Shown here piece by piece: positions 36,892 to 49,413 of a stretch of DNA of 64,000 bases. The position numbers and the translations under genes are program-made. Numbering within the stretch: the first letter of the stretch is position 1; every line of letters starts with the position of its first letter. The notes below the pieces were generated by a model. It was not told the origin of the DNA, searched no databases, and saw only the letters and a list, made by a program, of their open reading frames with translations. The DNA comes from Tetragonia tetragonoides (taxonomy: Eukaryota; Streptophyta; Magnoliopsida; Caryophyllales; Aizoaceae): positions 42,249,001 through 42,313,000 of the forward strand of contig CM076149.1 in assembly GCA_038025085.1 (NCBI GenBank). The letters run 5' to 3'.

Positions 36892-39800
36892 ATGGATGCT
36901 CCATGGAGATCTGCTGCGTTGATCTCAATCTTTCTCTCTCTTCTCATCCATGGCGTTCATTGCTTCTACCTACCCGGTGTCGCTCCTCAGGATTTCGAAA
37001 AGGTCACCTCTCCTTCTCTATATATATGTATATATTACATTGATTTCAAAATGAAGCTGTATTGAAAACCTGTTTCAATTTCATTTTTTGTGTTGAAGAA
37101 TGTTTAAATTCCAGATACGATGATGCTTGATCTTTTTTTTGATTTTGTTAATTTCAGATCGATTCGTTTTCGCGCTGTTATTTGGTTGATTTTGTGATTA
37201 GGTTATTGTAAAATTGATGAATTTGAAGCTTGTGTAAAGTTGATTGTATTTATTTGTGATTGCTATTTTTGTCGGTGAGGTTCAAGCTAGGGTGTGTGTG
37301 TGTGTGTGTGTGTGTGTTCAGCGAAATGTATTGTATTGGCCATTTGTTTGGATCTGCTACTATGGAGCTGTAGTAGTGGCAAATTCATTCAATATAGTTA
37401 GGAGAGGGATTAAACCTGTATCTTACATTATAGGACAGTTGGTGCCAGTTTGAGAGATGAGGATAGGGAAAGATAAAATGATTTTTTTTCCCTTTTTTTT
37501 TAAATTTTTTTTTGGGGTTGACTTTAGATCTTATGATGATTATGAGCTATTGTATATGTAGTGCAGTATGAGATTAATTGTTGTTGTTGCATGTGAATGT
37601 AGAATGAGATTTAAAAAATAATAATAATAATTGTGCTGCTTGCCTAGACTGTTCAAATGGTAGGAAAGATGACATCGTTTTTAGGTACAGTGGACAGTTT
37701 GAGGGAAACACTAGTAGCCTACTTCTAGTTTTGGTGCGAGATTTGGGAAATCAATGTGGATTGAATTTCAAATCAATTGCCATTTTCTTTAATAATGTAA
37801 TCTTTCATATTTTTCCACAACTTAAAGTGCTTGAATTCATTATTTATACAGAATATCTTTTGGGAAAAGAAAATAAGTGTGAAATGTATTTTGAACAAGA
37901 GAAAGGAGATACGGGGTCAAGGACATGAATGCTCAAGTTCTATGAGTTATCTCATTCTCAAAAGAGCAACTATGAAAAGTTAAATGGATAACTGGATAGG
38001 TGAAGAGGATAAAATTAGTGAAAAATATACTGCATGGTTAGAGGCTTACATTAGTGAATCTAGTCTCTAGCCTCTAGCGCGCTGAGCATTTTGGATACCT
38101 GATTTTATTGCCTCATGATATATGAATAGCTTAGCATTTTCTTAACTAACCAACTTATGGAAACGTTCCTCAGACACTGGATTTGTAGGTTTCTTTTCAT
38201 CTCCTTCTTCATTGTTGTGACTAGAAAGTTGGCATTGTAGCACAGTCCTATGACTGCATATTCAGAAAATATTTGAGTTATTTGTTTTGATATATGCAAC
38301 ATGATTGCTGTTGAGTTGAATGTGATGTGTGCCATTCAGTTGAGCTTTGAAGCTATCATGTATGTGCTTATTGTGCTCTAGTATGACGACATCTTTGCTG
38401 CAGTATGGTATGGATGACCTTTATGACAAACAGTTAATGTGTATCTTTATGTATGCAGGGAGATGCACTGATGGTAAAAGTGAACAAGCTAACATCAATA
38501 AAAACTCAGCTTCCTTACACATACTATTCTATTCCTTATTGTCGCCCAGACTCTATAGTTGACAGTACGGAAAATCTTGGTGAAGTTCTTCGTGGAGATC
38601 GAATTGAAAATTCTCCCTATGTGGTTAGTTTTCTGTTATGAGAATCCTTGTATTTGTAAGCGGGGAAATTACCTTATATGATTTTTGTCCTAGGTATGAC
38701 TCTGTTACTGTGTGGATTATTGCAGTTCAATATGCGGGAACCACAGATGTGTAATATCGTTTGCCGGAAAACTCTTGACGCCAAATCAGCCAAGGAATTT
38801 AAAGAGAAAATTAATGATGAATATCGAGTCAATATGTAGGATCCTCTCTCCTCTTCTTTTTCTGCATGTGTATTTCTACTGTTTTTTTTCTTCTTAAACT
38901 TGTTTAGTTGATTGTGATGGTCTTCATTCTTTGATTACAGGATCCTGGATAACCTTCCTCTGGTTATGCCCATTAAACGAGGAGAGCAGGATACTCCTGT
39001 CTATCAGCTTGGCTATTATGTTGGTCTTAAAGGACTATATGCCGGAGTGAGTATTTATGATTTCAGCATCATAAGTTGTAACCTAATGCTGTAGTTGTGA
39101 GTTTCTGCTTATGGCTATTGCTTAACATTTACAATCTGAACTGTAGACCAAGGATGAAAAGTTTTTCATCCACAACCACCTGTCTTTTACTGTGAGGTAT
39201 CATAAAGATCAACAAACTGAGACATCAAGAATTGTAGGATTTGAGGTCAAGCCTTTCAGGTAATTCCTTCTCAGGGACTGTTCTTTGCTGCTAGCTTGAT
39301 AATAACGTCATTAGAATCAGTGTATGATTTCTATCTTTTGGGGATTGTTCAGTGTCAAGCATGAGTATGAAGGAGAATGGAGTGAGAAGACTCGTTTAAC
39401 ATCTTGTGATCCTCATGCAAGACGTTTAGTTACTAGCTCTAACAACCCACAAGAAGTTGAAGATAAACAAGAAATTATCTTCACATACGATGTTTCATTT
39501 GAGGTACTATACAGAAATGTTACTTTTACCTTTTGTGGCTTTGATATCTTTTATATATGTGTTTGCAAGAGCAGTGGTCACTTTGTTCGCTTATCAGGGT
39601 TATTTTCCCTTTTCTTTTGTTATAGGAGAGTGAGGTCAAGTGGGCATCAAGATGGGATGCATATCTTCTAATGAGTGATGACCAGATTCACTGGTTTTCA
39701 ATTGTCAACTCGTTGATGATTGTTCTCTTCCTTTCGGGAATGGTGGCAATGATCATGTTGCGTACTTTGTACCGTGATATCTCGAAGTACAATGAGCTTG

Positions 39801-40783
39801 AGACCCAGGAAGAAGCCCAGGAGGAAACAGGCTGGAAACTAGTCCATGGTGATGTTTTCAGGCCTCCAACTAACTCAGACTTGCTGTGCGTCTATGCTGG
39901 AACTGGTGTTCAGTGCTTCGGAATGATGGTTGTCACCATGATGTTTGCGGTGCTTGGGTTCCTCTCACCCTCAAACCGTGGTGGGCTTATGACCGCCATG
40001 CTCTTTCTTTGGGTCTTTATGGGTCTGTTTGCTGGGTATGCCTCTGCCCGGCTCTACAAGATGTTTAAAGGCACAGAATGGAAGCGAATTGCTCTGAGGA
40101 CTGCGTTCCTGTTCCCTGGTTCAATTGCTGTTGTTTTCTTCATCTTGAATGGTCTCATTTGGGGCGAGAAATCATCGGGGGCAGTTCCATTTGGAACAAT
40201 GTTTGCCCTGATCGTCTTGTGGTTTGGCATCTCTGTACCACTTGTATTCGTTGGAAGTTATGTTGGGTTCAGGAAGCAAGCAATTGATGATCCAGTCAAA
40301 ACCAACAAGATTCCAAGACAAATTCCTGAGCAAGCGTGGTACATGAACCCCATCTTCTCAATTCTCATTGGAGGCATCCTTCCTTTTGGCGCTGTTTTCA
40401 TCGAGCTCTTCTTTATCCTCACCTCCATCTGGCTGCATCAGTTTTACTACATCTTTGGGTTCCTTTTCATCGTGTTCGTCATCCTTATTGTCACCTGTGC
40501 TGAGATCACCATCGTGCTTTGCTACTTCCAACTCTGCAGTGAGGACTATCTCTGGTGGTGGAGATCATACTTAACTTCCGGTTCTTCAGCCCTCTATCTG
40601 TTCCTCTATGCAACATTCTACTTCTTCACCAAGCTTGAAATAACCAAGCCAGTGTCTGGAATGTTGTACTTTGGTTACATGTTGATCGCCTCATATGCGT
40701 TCTTCGTGCTTACGGGTACCATTGGTTTCTATGCATGCTTCTGGTTTACAAGGCTCATCTACTCATCTGTGAAGATCGATTGA
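36892..40783 (+). CDS. Transmembrane 9 superfamily (TMN/EMP70) protein
   Basis: There are seven coding exons: 36892-37002, 38459-38623, 38726-38835, 38941-39046, 39147-39259, 39353-39503 and 39626-40783 (1914 nt, 637 aa), all GT/AG with matching phases. The start ATG follows a CT-rich leader. A signal peptide (MDAPWRSAALISIFLSLLIHG) precedes the family hallmark FYLPGVAPQDF. The luminal domain ends at the first membrane segment (HWFSIVNSLMIVLFLSGMV). A cytosolic stretch with GWKLVHGDVFRPP follows, then about eight further membrane segments. The C-terminal KID ending fits the KxD/E Golgi-retention signal known for plant TMN proteins. These nine-pass proteins act in Golgi/endosome sorting and cell adhesion. 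The length fits the TMN8-12-type branch. The last exon encodes all membrane segments, a layout common in the family. Confidence 0.95.
37292..37317. repeat. (GT)n microsatellite in intron 1 of the TM9SF gene
   Basis: Thirteen uninterrupted GT units. Confidence 0.95.
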
Positions 40784-41263
40784 TTATGGTACCACATCAG
40801 GTTGGTGAACAATTTTTCCCCCCTGAAATAGCAAAAGGTGTCCCAGAATTAGTGACTTGTGTACGGTAGGCCGCAAAGCTGTAAGAGGATCGTGATCCAC
40901 GACCATAGCATTATTAAAAGACCAATTCTGATATAGATTGTTCAGGAGCATGTAATTTTTCTTCCATTCATTTTTGTAATGACAGAATCTTCAATCTACA
41001 TTCACCAAAGCTGTTTCTTACTCCTTGCATATTGTTAGAGACCATTGTATTTTTTTGTTCGCGAGTTCATTTTCTGTTAATTCAATAATCATATGCTGAA
41101 TATTGCCTTTTAGTATTGTACAGTTTTATACAATTGAAACAGGTTGCGTTTGTTAGAGCTGAATTTACCTGAACTGATCTGAACTGAACTTAACTTAACC
41201 GAGCACTACTAAACTGTACTGAACTGATTCGAACACCACTGAGCTAAACTGAAACCACTGAAC

Positions 41264-41437
<174 letters not shown>

Positions 41438-42005
41438 AGTTTTTGTTTGGAAATACTATTAGTATACACTTGACTCCTTCTAGTTTGTTTGCAAAAATTT
41501 TTGTCAGACAGTGAACTGAATAATAATAGTATTAGTAGTAATAATAATAATAAGCGCAATTTGGTGAAAACCACCTTAACAATTACACCTTTTGTTCAGT
41601 ACCCCCTGAAAAGTTGCTATTTGTTCAGTACCACCTATAATGTTACAAACGCCGTGGAAGTCACACCTTAAGTGAAATTCCGACCAAATCCAAAAATTTT
41701 CTGACCATTTTACCCTCACGTGTCTAACCCGTGACTTATAATTAATTTGACCAATAATTAATTAAATTAAACTAACTAAACTAGTTAATTAAACTAACTA
41801 ACTAAACTAATTTGACCAAAAAATTTCTTCCCATTCTCTCGCTCAGCTCTCTCTCTCTCTCTCTCTCTCTCTTCCCCTGTTTTCCATTCGCTCTCTCTCC
41901 TCCCCTGTTCCAATTTGAGAATTGGGTTTTATCTGTTTTTTGTTTAATTTTTTGAATTTTGATTGAATCAATGAAGGAGGTTTGCAAGCAAGAATTGGGA
42001 AAGTA

Positions 42006-42617
42006 ATGGCACCAATTGGGCACAATCGGAGGGCATTGAGGGATATTAATCGGAACATTATTGGAGTTCCTCCTTACCATCTACCTGCTATCAATAAAAG
42101 AGCCACCTTTGAGTAATAATTTCTTGAACCTTCATATATAACTTTTTAGGGTTTTAGCAATTGGCACTGTGTCTTGATCCCTTTTTTGTAAATGGGTTTT
42201 CATTCTTTGTCTTTTTGATTCTTGTGGAAATTAGAAAAGATGCAGAATCTGATAAACTTCCACCAATGCCCAGTCACCGTCCTGTTACTAGGTAAGTTCC
42301 TTGCTTTTGCCAATTTAGTTGCATCTGAAATTACTATGGTGTGCAATTGGGTTTGATGTATGTTGGATTTGGTTTTTCTGTGTTTATAGGAAGTTTGCTA
42401 CACAAATGGCCGATTCGCAGCAACGTGTGAATGTGATAGAGGTGCCTAATTAGTATTACTTGTTTGGAGCATTTGTTTTGGACTTTAATCAAAGTATTTG
42501 AGGTGAAATTCTGAGTTGGGATTGAAATTATATTCATAGGAAACTAAGCAACCGAACTACATTGAGGCTAGTGCAAGTGAAGATCCATTGGCTTCGCTGA
42601 GTTCTTGTCGCCATTAA
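42006..42617 (+). pseudogene. Captured N-terminal fragment of a B2-type cyclin (CYCB2) inside the Pack-MULE
   Basis: Four exon-like pieces with intact GT/AG borders and phases are 42006-42112, 42235-42291, 42390-42441 and 42540-42617. Joined, they read MAPIGHNRRALRDINRNIIG, then a short linker, then PMPSHRPVTR-KFATQMADSQQ and ETKQPNYIEASASEDPL, with a stop soon after. The NRRAL.xINRNIIG and HRP(V/I)TRKFAxQMA blocks are the conserved N-terminal segments of plant CYCB2. The frame is also open upstream of the ATG (NEGGLQARIGKV), so the original start may lie further 5' or be lost. The cyclin boxes are absent, so no functional cyclin can be made. Keeping introns shows that capture occurred at the DNA level. 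Confidence 0.85.
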
Positions 42618-42749
42618 TGACGATCTTCAGAGCTTGAGAGAGAGATGGAGATGGGTACGAGCTTGAGAGAGAGGGAGAGAGAGAGAGAGCGCACGGAAAC
42701 TTCATCGCGGCCATGGCTTCGCTGAGTTCTTGTCGCCATTAATGACGAG

Positions 42750-42752
<3 letters not shown>

Positions 42753-42809
<57 letters not shown>
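42753..42809. repeat. (GA)n microsatellite inside the Pack-MULE
   Basis: About 28 GA units. On the element's other side a matching (CT)n lies at 41850-41871, so the two tracts are in inverted orientation inside the element. Confidence 0.95.
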
Positions 42810-42811
<2 letters not shown>

Positions 42812-43730
42812 GAGATGGAGAGAGCGAGAGATCTGGGGGTGAGGGAGTAGCACGAAGATGTCGCCATTAATGCTGCTCATTTGTTTTAGTTGCTTTTAGT
42901 TTAGCTTTAGTTATTTATATTTATATTTTTTATTTTTTATTTATTTAATTATTTGGTCAAATTACTTAAAAGTCACGTGAGGGTAAAATGGTCAGAAATT
43001 TTTTGGATTTGGTCGGAATTTCACTTAAGGTGTGACTTCCACGGCGTTTGTAACATTATAGGTGGTACTGAACAAATAGCAACTTTTTAGGGGGTATTGA
43101 ACAAAAGGTGTAATTGTTAAGGTGGTTTTCACCAAATTGCGCTAATAATAACAATAATTAATTGAACACCACTGAATTGAACACCATTGAACTGAATTGA
43201 GCAATACTGAACCGAGTCAAACTCACCCGATATTGGTTGCTTCTGAACAAAGATTTGCACATCACCTGTCATTTGTGAGTTCTGATAAAATGCTGTATCA
43301 AGTTCAATAGAATGAATCCTGAATTCATAAGCAAATGAACTCAAACATAATAAACGAATACTACCAAACGTGTCTGACATTACTAAGAGTAGCCCTAATC
43401 GTGGTGAAGCTGGGCATCAATTGTCCGAGGAAAAACCCCAGGTACATATTATTCGACAAGACAAATACACGCGCATTTTCCAAATTCCCAAACAGATATA
43501 GCTCGCGCGATACCACCTCTGTACGAAAGAAAGCTCAGGGGGATGCGATGAGAGAAATACCGTGTTTCTTTTGGCTCTTGACACTTGGTGAAACATACAT
43601 ATCTACATCCACAAAAATTGAGGATAGCAAAACGATGGGAAATAAATGCCCTTACGTTCTGTTATCATAAGGAGTACAAGACAAAAGTTTGACACTAAAT
43701 TTACAAATCTATCTTACAAGTCCTCCCGAG

Positions 43731-46700
43731 TCAGGCTACCAAGCGAGCTTCCTCACTGTCTGGGAGCACAATATCAAGCCTCATCATAGGTTTATACTTT
43801 GCAGGTATGCAAGCACCAGTCTGCATGCATACTTCAACCACAGCAGGAGCCTTGCCATAAAATCTCTTTAGCGCAGTCCTTAAAGGAGGCCCCTTAGGGT
43901 CTCGGACGTGCCATACATAATTTGGCGGGAAAACTTCATCCACTGTTGCATCTTGCCAACCGTGTTTTCCATCCCTCCATTGGTGCTTAAATTCCCCACA
44001 GAGTTTTGCGTTGTGGCCCCATGGACCCACATGTACCTCGGAGCAATAGCCACAAGCTTTAACAGTATACTTCTTCATCAACCTCCTCAAACCCTTTCCT
44101 ACACTCTCATAGGCGTCCACTGTTTCTTGGGCAATCCTAGGGGTATCTGATGGCTCAGGAGGTGGAAACCGCAACAAAGCACCCTGTGTATCATAATCTA
44201 TCAGTGAGGAAGCAGCATCATGCTGAGATGGTATAGGCTTCTCGAGGAAGCCACCTCTGTCGATAATTTTCTTTCCAAGCACTCTTACAGGTTTGGTTCT
44301 CCGGCGTGATGGATAGCCAGGTAAGTCAACACCAGCTTGGATGCAAAGTTCAACAATGGCAGGTATCCGGTCAACGGCAAACCTTGTTTCGTGCTTGATT
44401 CGCCGACCAAAAGGGTCAAAAAGATGGTAAGACTCAATAGGGATAAGCACATCATTGATTGACCCCTTGATCCACGAGTGAAAACTTTGTCGCTTATTGC
44501 TGCTAGAGCCCTGGCAGTCTTGAATTTGATGGATAGTTTCAGCCACATGAACCTCCGAGCATTCACTATAAAAAAAGTCAACCAATGTCAGTTTCACCCT
44601 AGATAGATGGAATAAATGGAACACACTGCAGAATGAAAACCTTGACTAGCAACTAGAGCTACCTTGACCAACAAATAGGGCTCACCTACAAGCATACACT
44701 GGAATGACATGCAAAAGCTGTGCAAGACCTTTAATCAGATCCTTCCAAGCATCTAGAACTTCATGTGCAACAGGAATCAGTTCAGGGACCAGTAATCCGT
44801 TTTTAGGAGGTTCAAGTGGCTTTTCTACCCCAGATTGTGCAAGCTTTTTGTCGGCCCTTGCTATCTTTGTGATCTCTTTCAAAGGGATTGGAAAGGGTTT
44901 CTTCTTGTCCTTGGGTAATACAGGTGGAAGATCCACATTCTGGGGAAGTCCCTCCTTTTTCTTAATTGATCGATCTCTTTTTGGTGCTTGCTTCCAACAA
45001 AGGAAACTCGGGGATGGTTGCAATTTCTCTGATTGAAGAAGCCCTTCATGCTTGATCTGTGCATATAATGAAATCTGAAATGAAATCTGAAATTAAACCC
45101 TACAACAGATATATAAGTATAGAACAGTATGGTGAAAATTCAATTCGGATGTCAACCAATATAGAGGTACAAGAAGGTAAAGGTGAATTACATACACAGG
45201 GCTACAAAACTACCAACACCAAGTTTGTCCCTATTTGGTTCCCATGATATTCACTATCCGTCAAACCAGACATTTTATTCACTACTCTTTTGCAGAAGAA
45301 ATAACAGTAAGGAACCTTTAATTGTTGCATAAGATTAAATCTTACACATTTGAATAGATTATTGAGCTTTTTGAAAAAATAATCTAATCTCCGGAACACC
45401 ATTCTGATGTTCGTCTTTTCCCTCCATTTCATTTAATCTAATGAATATAGTACCATCTTTAAACAATCCTCTATAACTTAACATCCAATAAATAGACAAA
45501 AGCATTGAAATTAAAAATCCCTCATCATCAAGAACATCAACCACATTCCCAGTGCCTCCAAAGAAGCTCCCACCCAGGCGGTGTAAAGCGGGGTCGTTGT
45601 ACGCAACCCTAACCCTGTGCAGAGGGGCTATTTCCCGTAAGGCCGTAAGCCCGTAACAAAACTTCCTCATATTGAACAAATAAATTTTCAATTTTCATTT
45701 TACATAAGCTTGTATCCCTTTTCCACTAATATGAGAGAGGTAAGTTGTGAGTACTGGATATTAACTATTAAGACAAGTGCTGGTAATCACGGATGGATTC
45801 CAAAACAAAATTATTATATGTTAAGTGAAATATTCCAGCTGGGACTCGATTTGGTGAACGAACCCAGTCGCCCCTCCCCAGATTTCTGGATTCACAAATC
45901 AGGCCAATTTATTCCAACTTCTCGCTCCCCAAGGCCTCACCAGCCTTTTATTCCCACTTCTTCCAGCACATGGGTTAGAAACTATCAAACTAGTCACTTC
46001 AACAGCAGCAGCAAACTGGTAACAAGCTGCAATTACCTTCTGTTGCATTGAACATCCTCTTCCCTCACTTATGACAGGGTCCATTACCTCTCTCTTACCC
46101 AAAGATACAGAAACCCAAACACAACCAGCCCTCTTTTAAGTATACTACTACTATTTTTCTCAACAAACCACCAATCAATAAGGATACAAAATTCTAGTAC
46201 ACTAAATCTCATTAACCCAGGGTCCATCTCATAACTACAGGTGCAATAAAGGATGAATCCACTAACTGCCCCAAACTACATTATGAAGTATCTTGCCACT
46301 TAATTTGGGTTACATCTTACTGATAGACAAATGAAGTAAGTGTGGATTTGGAATTGATCCAATAATAATTCATTAACCCTAGAATTGGTGAACTTCAAAT
46401 AAGATCCACAGCCCTTTTGAATAAAATTCCTTTCCTTCCCTTCCTTCCTCTCCTTAAACTCCAAATTTCAACCACAATCATACATTTTGTGGCAAAATCT
46501 TGTTTATTTAAAATACAGAATCCCACATCCAACTCCTAAATACAACCTCAACATCAACAAACTTACTAATGAAAACTTTCACATGATTCACATCCCAACC
46601 ATTTTAACAACAAGGAGCTATATAATGTTCACATATAACCAATTTAACAATAAGGAGCATATATTATATGTTCCTGTACCATACCAAAGAAAGCCTATCA

Positions 46701-46811
46701 TGATCTTACTCTTACCTGATGCTTATACATCAAAGATAACCTATTACGAGATACAGCAGCTCCTGTTGTAACACAAAGAGAGGCATTATAACATTGGGCA
46801 GCAACATCCAT
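43731..46811 (-). CDS. APO1: APO1-like chloroplast RNA-binding protein (ACCUMULATION OF PHOTOSYSTEM ONE)
   Basis: There are three coding exons: 46811-46716, 45056-44686 and 44565-43731 (1302 nt, 433 aa; Arabidopsis APO1 is of similar size). The ATG at 46811 opens MDVAAQCYNASLCVTTGAAV, a plausible chloroplast transit region. The mature part begins at PQNVDLPPVLPKDKKKPFPIP. Two APO repeats follow, each with a Cys/His cluster that is a likely metal site: YACSECSEVHVAETIHQIQDC and ACGYCSEVHVGPWGHNAKLC. Each repeat continues with an SW(I/V)KG..NDVLIP or W.D..VDEVFPPNYVWHV segment. APO1 is known to bind RNA and promote splicing of certain chloroplast group II introns, and it is needed for photosystem I accumulation. 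A donor at 47370 (CAG|GTACC) and an acceptor at 46819 suggest a 5' UTR intron. The upstream leader is GA-rich (47317-47364). Confidence 0.93.
45520..45665 (-). mobile_element. RTE-type LINE (or related SINE) 3' tail in APO1 intron 2
   Basis: Read on the minus strand it contains cctctgcacagggttagggttgcgtacaacgacccc..., then gcctgggtgggagcttctttggaggcactggg and ends with gttgatg repeats. This parallels the better preserved copy at 52634-52894 word for word ('ggctgcgtacaaccgacccc', 'gggagcctctttggaggca', 'gttgatg'). Confidence 0.7.
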
Positions 46812-47316
46812 CAAATTCCTGCATCACAAACAAAAACAAATAAGCTTATCTATCTCATGAAACAAAATAGAACCCAACCCATGAAGCACTTCATGGGTAA
46901 AAAAAAGTTTCAATCAGAAATTACCATATAATATCACCAATTTAAGAAGACCATATAGCCCAATTTGCAATGTAATCATCAAAGTTTAGATAAAGAGTGC
47001 ATTTTTTTTCTTGTTGGCATTTCTACGAGCAGGTGGTGTGCGTAGCTTAACTGGTTTGCAGTTAAAAGGAATTGGGGAATTGCTTTGAGCCCACAAATCA
47101 TGAATTGGAGCAAAGCTGAGTATGAATACATCTGCCCATGACCATACAGATGAATGGAATTATGAAATCAAGATTAGATTTCGAGCAATTGATTCTGGAG
47201 ATTAGTGGGTTACATTTCATGTGCTTGGTTTGCGTTTGTTTGAACTCAGGAAAGTATTCGCATTATGCTAAACAACAGAGAGAGACCCTATTGAATATTG
47301 AAACAAATTGACTCAG

Positions 47317-47325
47317 GAGAGAGAG

Positions 47326-47364
<39 letters not shown>
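47317..47364. repeat. (GA)n microsatellite in the APO1 upstream leader
   Basis: The GA tract is interrupted once (gaagag). On the transcribed strand it is a CT tract just inside the probable 5' UTR intron. From 47470 to 48085 no further feature was recognised, apart from ttcagttcaatt-type words. Confidence 0.9.
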
Positions 47365-48089
47365 GGTACCTGAAAATGGTGGTGGGCAGATTGGGAGCAA
47401 AGGTGGGTGGGGTTAGCACTGAACAGTTGGAAAAATGGAGAGAGAGAGGATGATTTGTAGACTGTAATGGGACATTTCATTTGATAATTTATTTATTTAT
47501 GTTTTTGAATTCCAAATTAGTGTCATTTAATTTATCAAATATTGCACTCTAGGTCAAACAGTGTAATTATCATTTTTTTTTTCCGTAGATATAATATCAT
47601 TAATTTAACTGAGGGTATTCTTTTTCACTAACTAAAATCGTTATTAGGCGGAAAAAAAAATTTCCAACTACGGACTTTAACAAGAAAAATGGTCGCACCA
47701 CAAAAAGAAGGTCAAAGAATAAGAACTCGCTTTTGAACTAACCTTACATGGATCTACCTGCCAACAAGCAACAAAAGTTCAAGACTAACTAAGCATTCGT
47801 TCGGAGTTTACATAGGATAGGGGCATAGGGCTTACTTTCCTATATTATGTTATGATGGATAGGTTGGCCGTAAGTAAATTGTTCAATCAATTCAGTCATG
47901 TGATATCCTTTTTCACCGATGCATTACTATTCAGTTCAGTTCAATCCGTTCAATTCGATATACTCCTTTTTCATTAATATATCACTATTCACTTAGTTTA
48001 GTTCATTAGAATTTAGTCCATTAGGTTTGAAAGATGGATTATGATGTTGTTGATGTACATGCCCCTTCATACCTTATGCTTGGAATTAG

Positions 48090-48380
48090 AGCTGGTAAAA
48101 ACTGACCCAAACCGATAATTGACCCGAACCCGACCCGCCACAGACCCGACCCGACAAAATCCAAACCTGAAATGGCCCAACCCGTTTTGATCTGAGACCG
48201 AAACGATCCGACTTGGACCCGACCCGAACCCGAATGTTGTGAGACAATATTTGTCAAACCCGTTGGGTAACCCAAAATCGAACCCGTTTTTGACCCGATG
48301 TATTCGACCACTATTTAACCCGACTTGTATTTGACCCAACCCATATTTGACAGACGGAAATCCAACCCGACCGACTCGTT
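48090..48380. repeat. GACCCGAACCCGACCC-rich dispersed repeat
   Basis: Many spaced copies of gacccg/aacccg with little else occur, resembling the stretch at 4440-4725. Open frames across it are compositional artefacts. From 48380 to 48770 nothing else was recognised. Confidence 0.5.
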
Positions 48381-48775
48381 TATCAGGGGTACTTGGAATG
48401 CCCAAATACCAATTGTAGGAGCAGGCAAAGGGGCCACCATAATCCATCTTGAAAACCTTTTGGTCAACTGACCATAATACCATTTATCCATTTGTCTTGC
48501 AAGGGAAAACATAATCAGATTCGTATACAACCGTCTCTACCAAAAATAACTACATTATTATGCTAATACTATAAGGACGCAAAATATTATTTTTACGGCT
48601 AGAAATTCATAAAAATTTGTATGAGGCGGTTTCAAGGTAAGGCCCTCAAATACGCATAATATCATAATGACGTTATGATTAGCTCGAATTGCAATTGCGG
48701 CGATCAAATCTAACCCAATTTAAAGATGTCACACCAATTAAATATAATTTACTTTAAACATCAACCATATACTAA

Positions 48776-49036
48776 AGCTCTGTTGATTCACCTTAATTTT
48801 ACTTAAAATCAATAAAGTTTAGTCCAATTTATGTGTAATTTTATTACTCATATAACTTTTTATTCCGAAATAATTTCATGATAAAAATTATATTATCAGA
48901 AAGATCTCAAAGCATACTTTCAAATGAGTCCAATATTGACTATATTTGGATGAATTTTAAATGATTAACGGTCAAGTTCAAAAAATTAATTAAGTACAAT
49001 TCAGTTCAATTTTATCCATGTGAATCAAACAGAGTC
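48776..49036. mobile_element. Tourist-like (PIF/Harbinger) MITE
   Basis: The left end agCTCTGTTGATTCAC and the reverse complement of the right end, gaCTCTGTTTGATTCAC, are terminal inverted repeats of Tourist type. The TSD is TAA at 48773-48775 and 49037-49039. The element is 261 bp, AT-rich and has no coding capacity. Confidence 0.75.
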
Positions 49037-49413
49037 TAAGCATTAACCCAACAAAGAAACACATGTTAAGCTTTTTTTTTTTTTTTTTGGGGATAATTAA
49101 TACTACATGTTCAGATTTATTTCATAATGCCCTGAAATTGGTTGATGGCCACCAGCCCACCACATTAGGTGAATTCCTCGAGTAGATGCATAGTTGCACA
49201 GATAATATGCCAAACTTATCCTGTGTAAATAGTGTAATCACAAGAAATTGTAATAATTCAAGATATCAATACAAGTTTCACACAAAATCTTCAACTAAAC
49301 GTGAGCATTACAAGTACTACCACTATACTCGGAAGATAAAGAAGAATAGTGCATAGCAGATGGTTAAACTGTTAAAGTATGTGCTCTAGAGATTAAACCT
49401 TTGGGGTATATAT

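Larger units (their letters stand above)
41554..43142 (+). mobile_element. Pack-MULE (Mutator-like element) carrying cyclin B2 exons
   Basis: The terminal inverted repeats are 169 bp each, 41554-41722 and 42974-43142. They begin GCGCAATTTGGTGAAAACC and end CACGTG, and I count three mismatches between them. A perfect 9-bp target-site duplication, taataataa, flanks the element at 41545-41553 and 43143-43151. Long TIRs with a 9-bp duplication are diagnostic of Mutator-like elements. There is no transposase. The interior holds a captured gene fragment (42006-42617, plus strand), so this is a Pack-MULE. It also contains a partial internal duplication: the phrase 'cttcgctgagttcttgtcgc' is repeated at about 42592 and 42718. 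The near-identical TIRs point to a recent insertion. The AAT-rich flank means the target duplication alone could be coincidental, but the TIRs are decisive. Confidence 0.93.

Noticed and set aside
42614..42880. A serine/leucine-repeat minus-strand frame
   Set aside because: It is the translation of a (GA)n microsatellite inside the Pack-MULE.
48039..48483. Overlapping minus-strand frames of 90 and 138 codons
   Set aside because: They arise from the GACCCGAACC-rich repeat; no start context, splice partners or domain support them.
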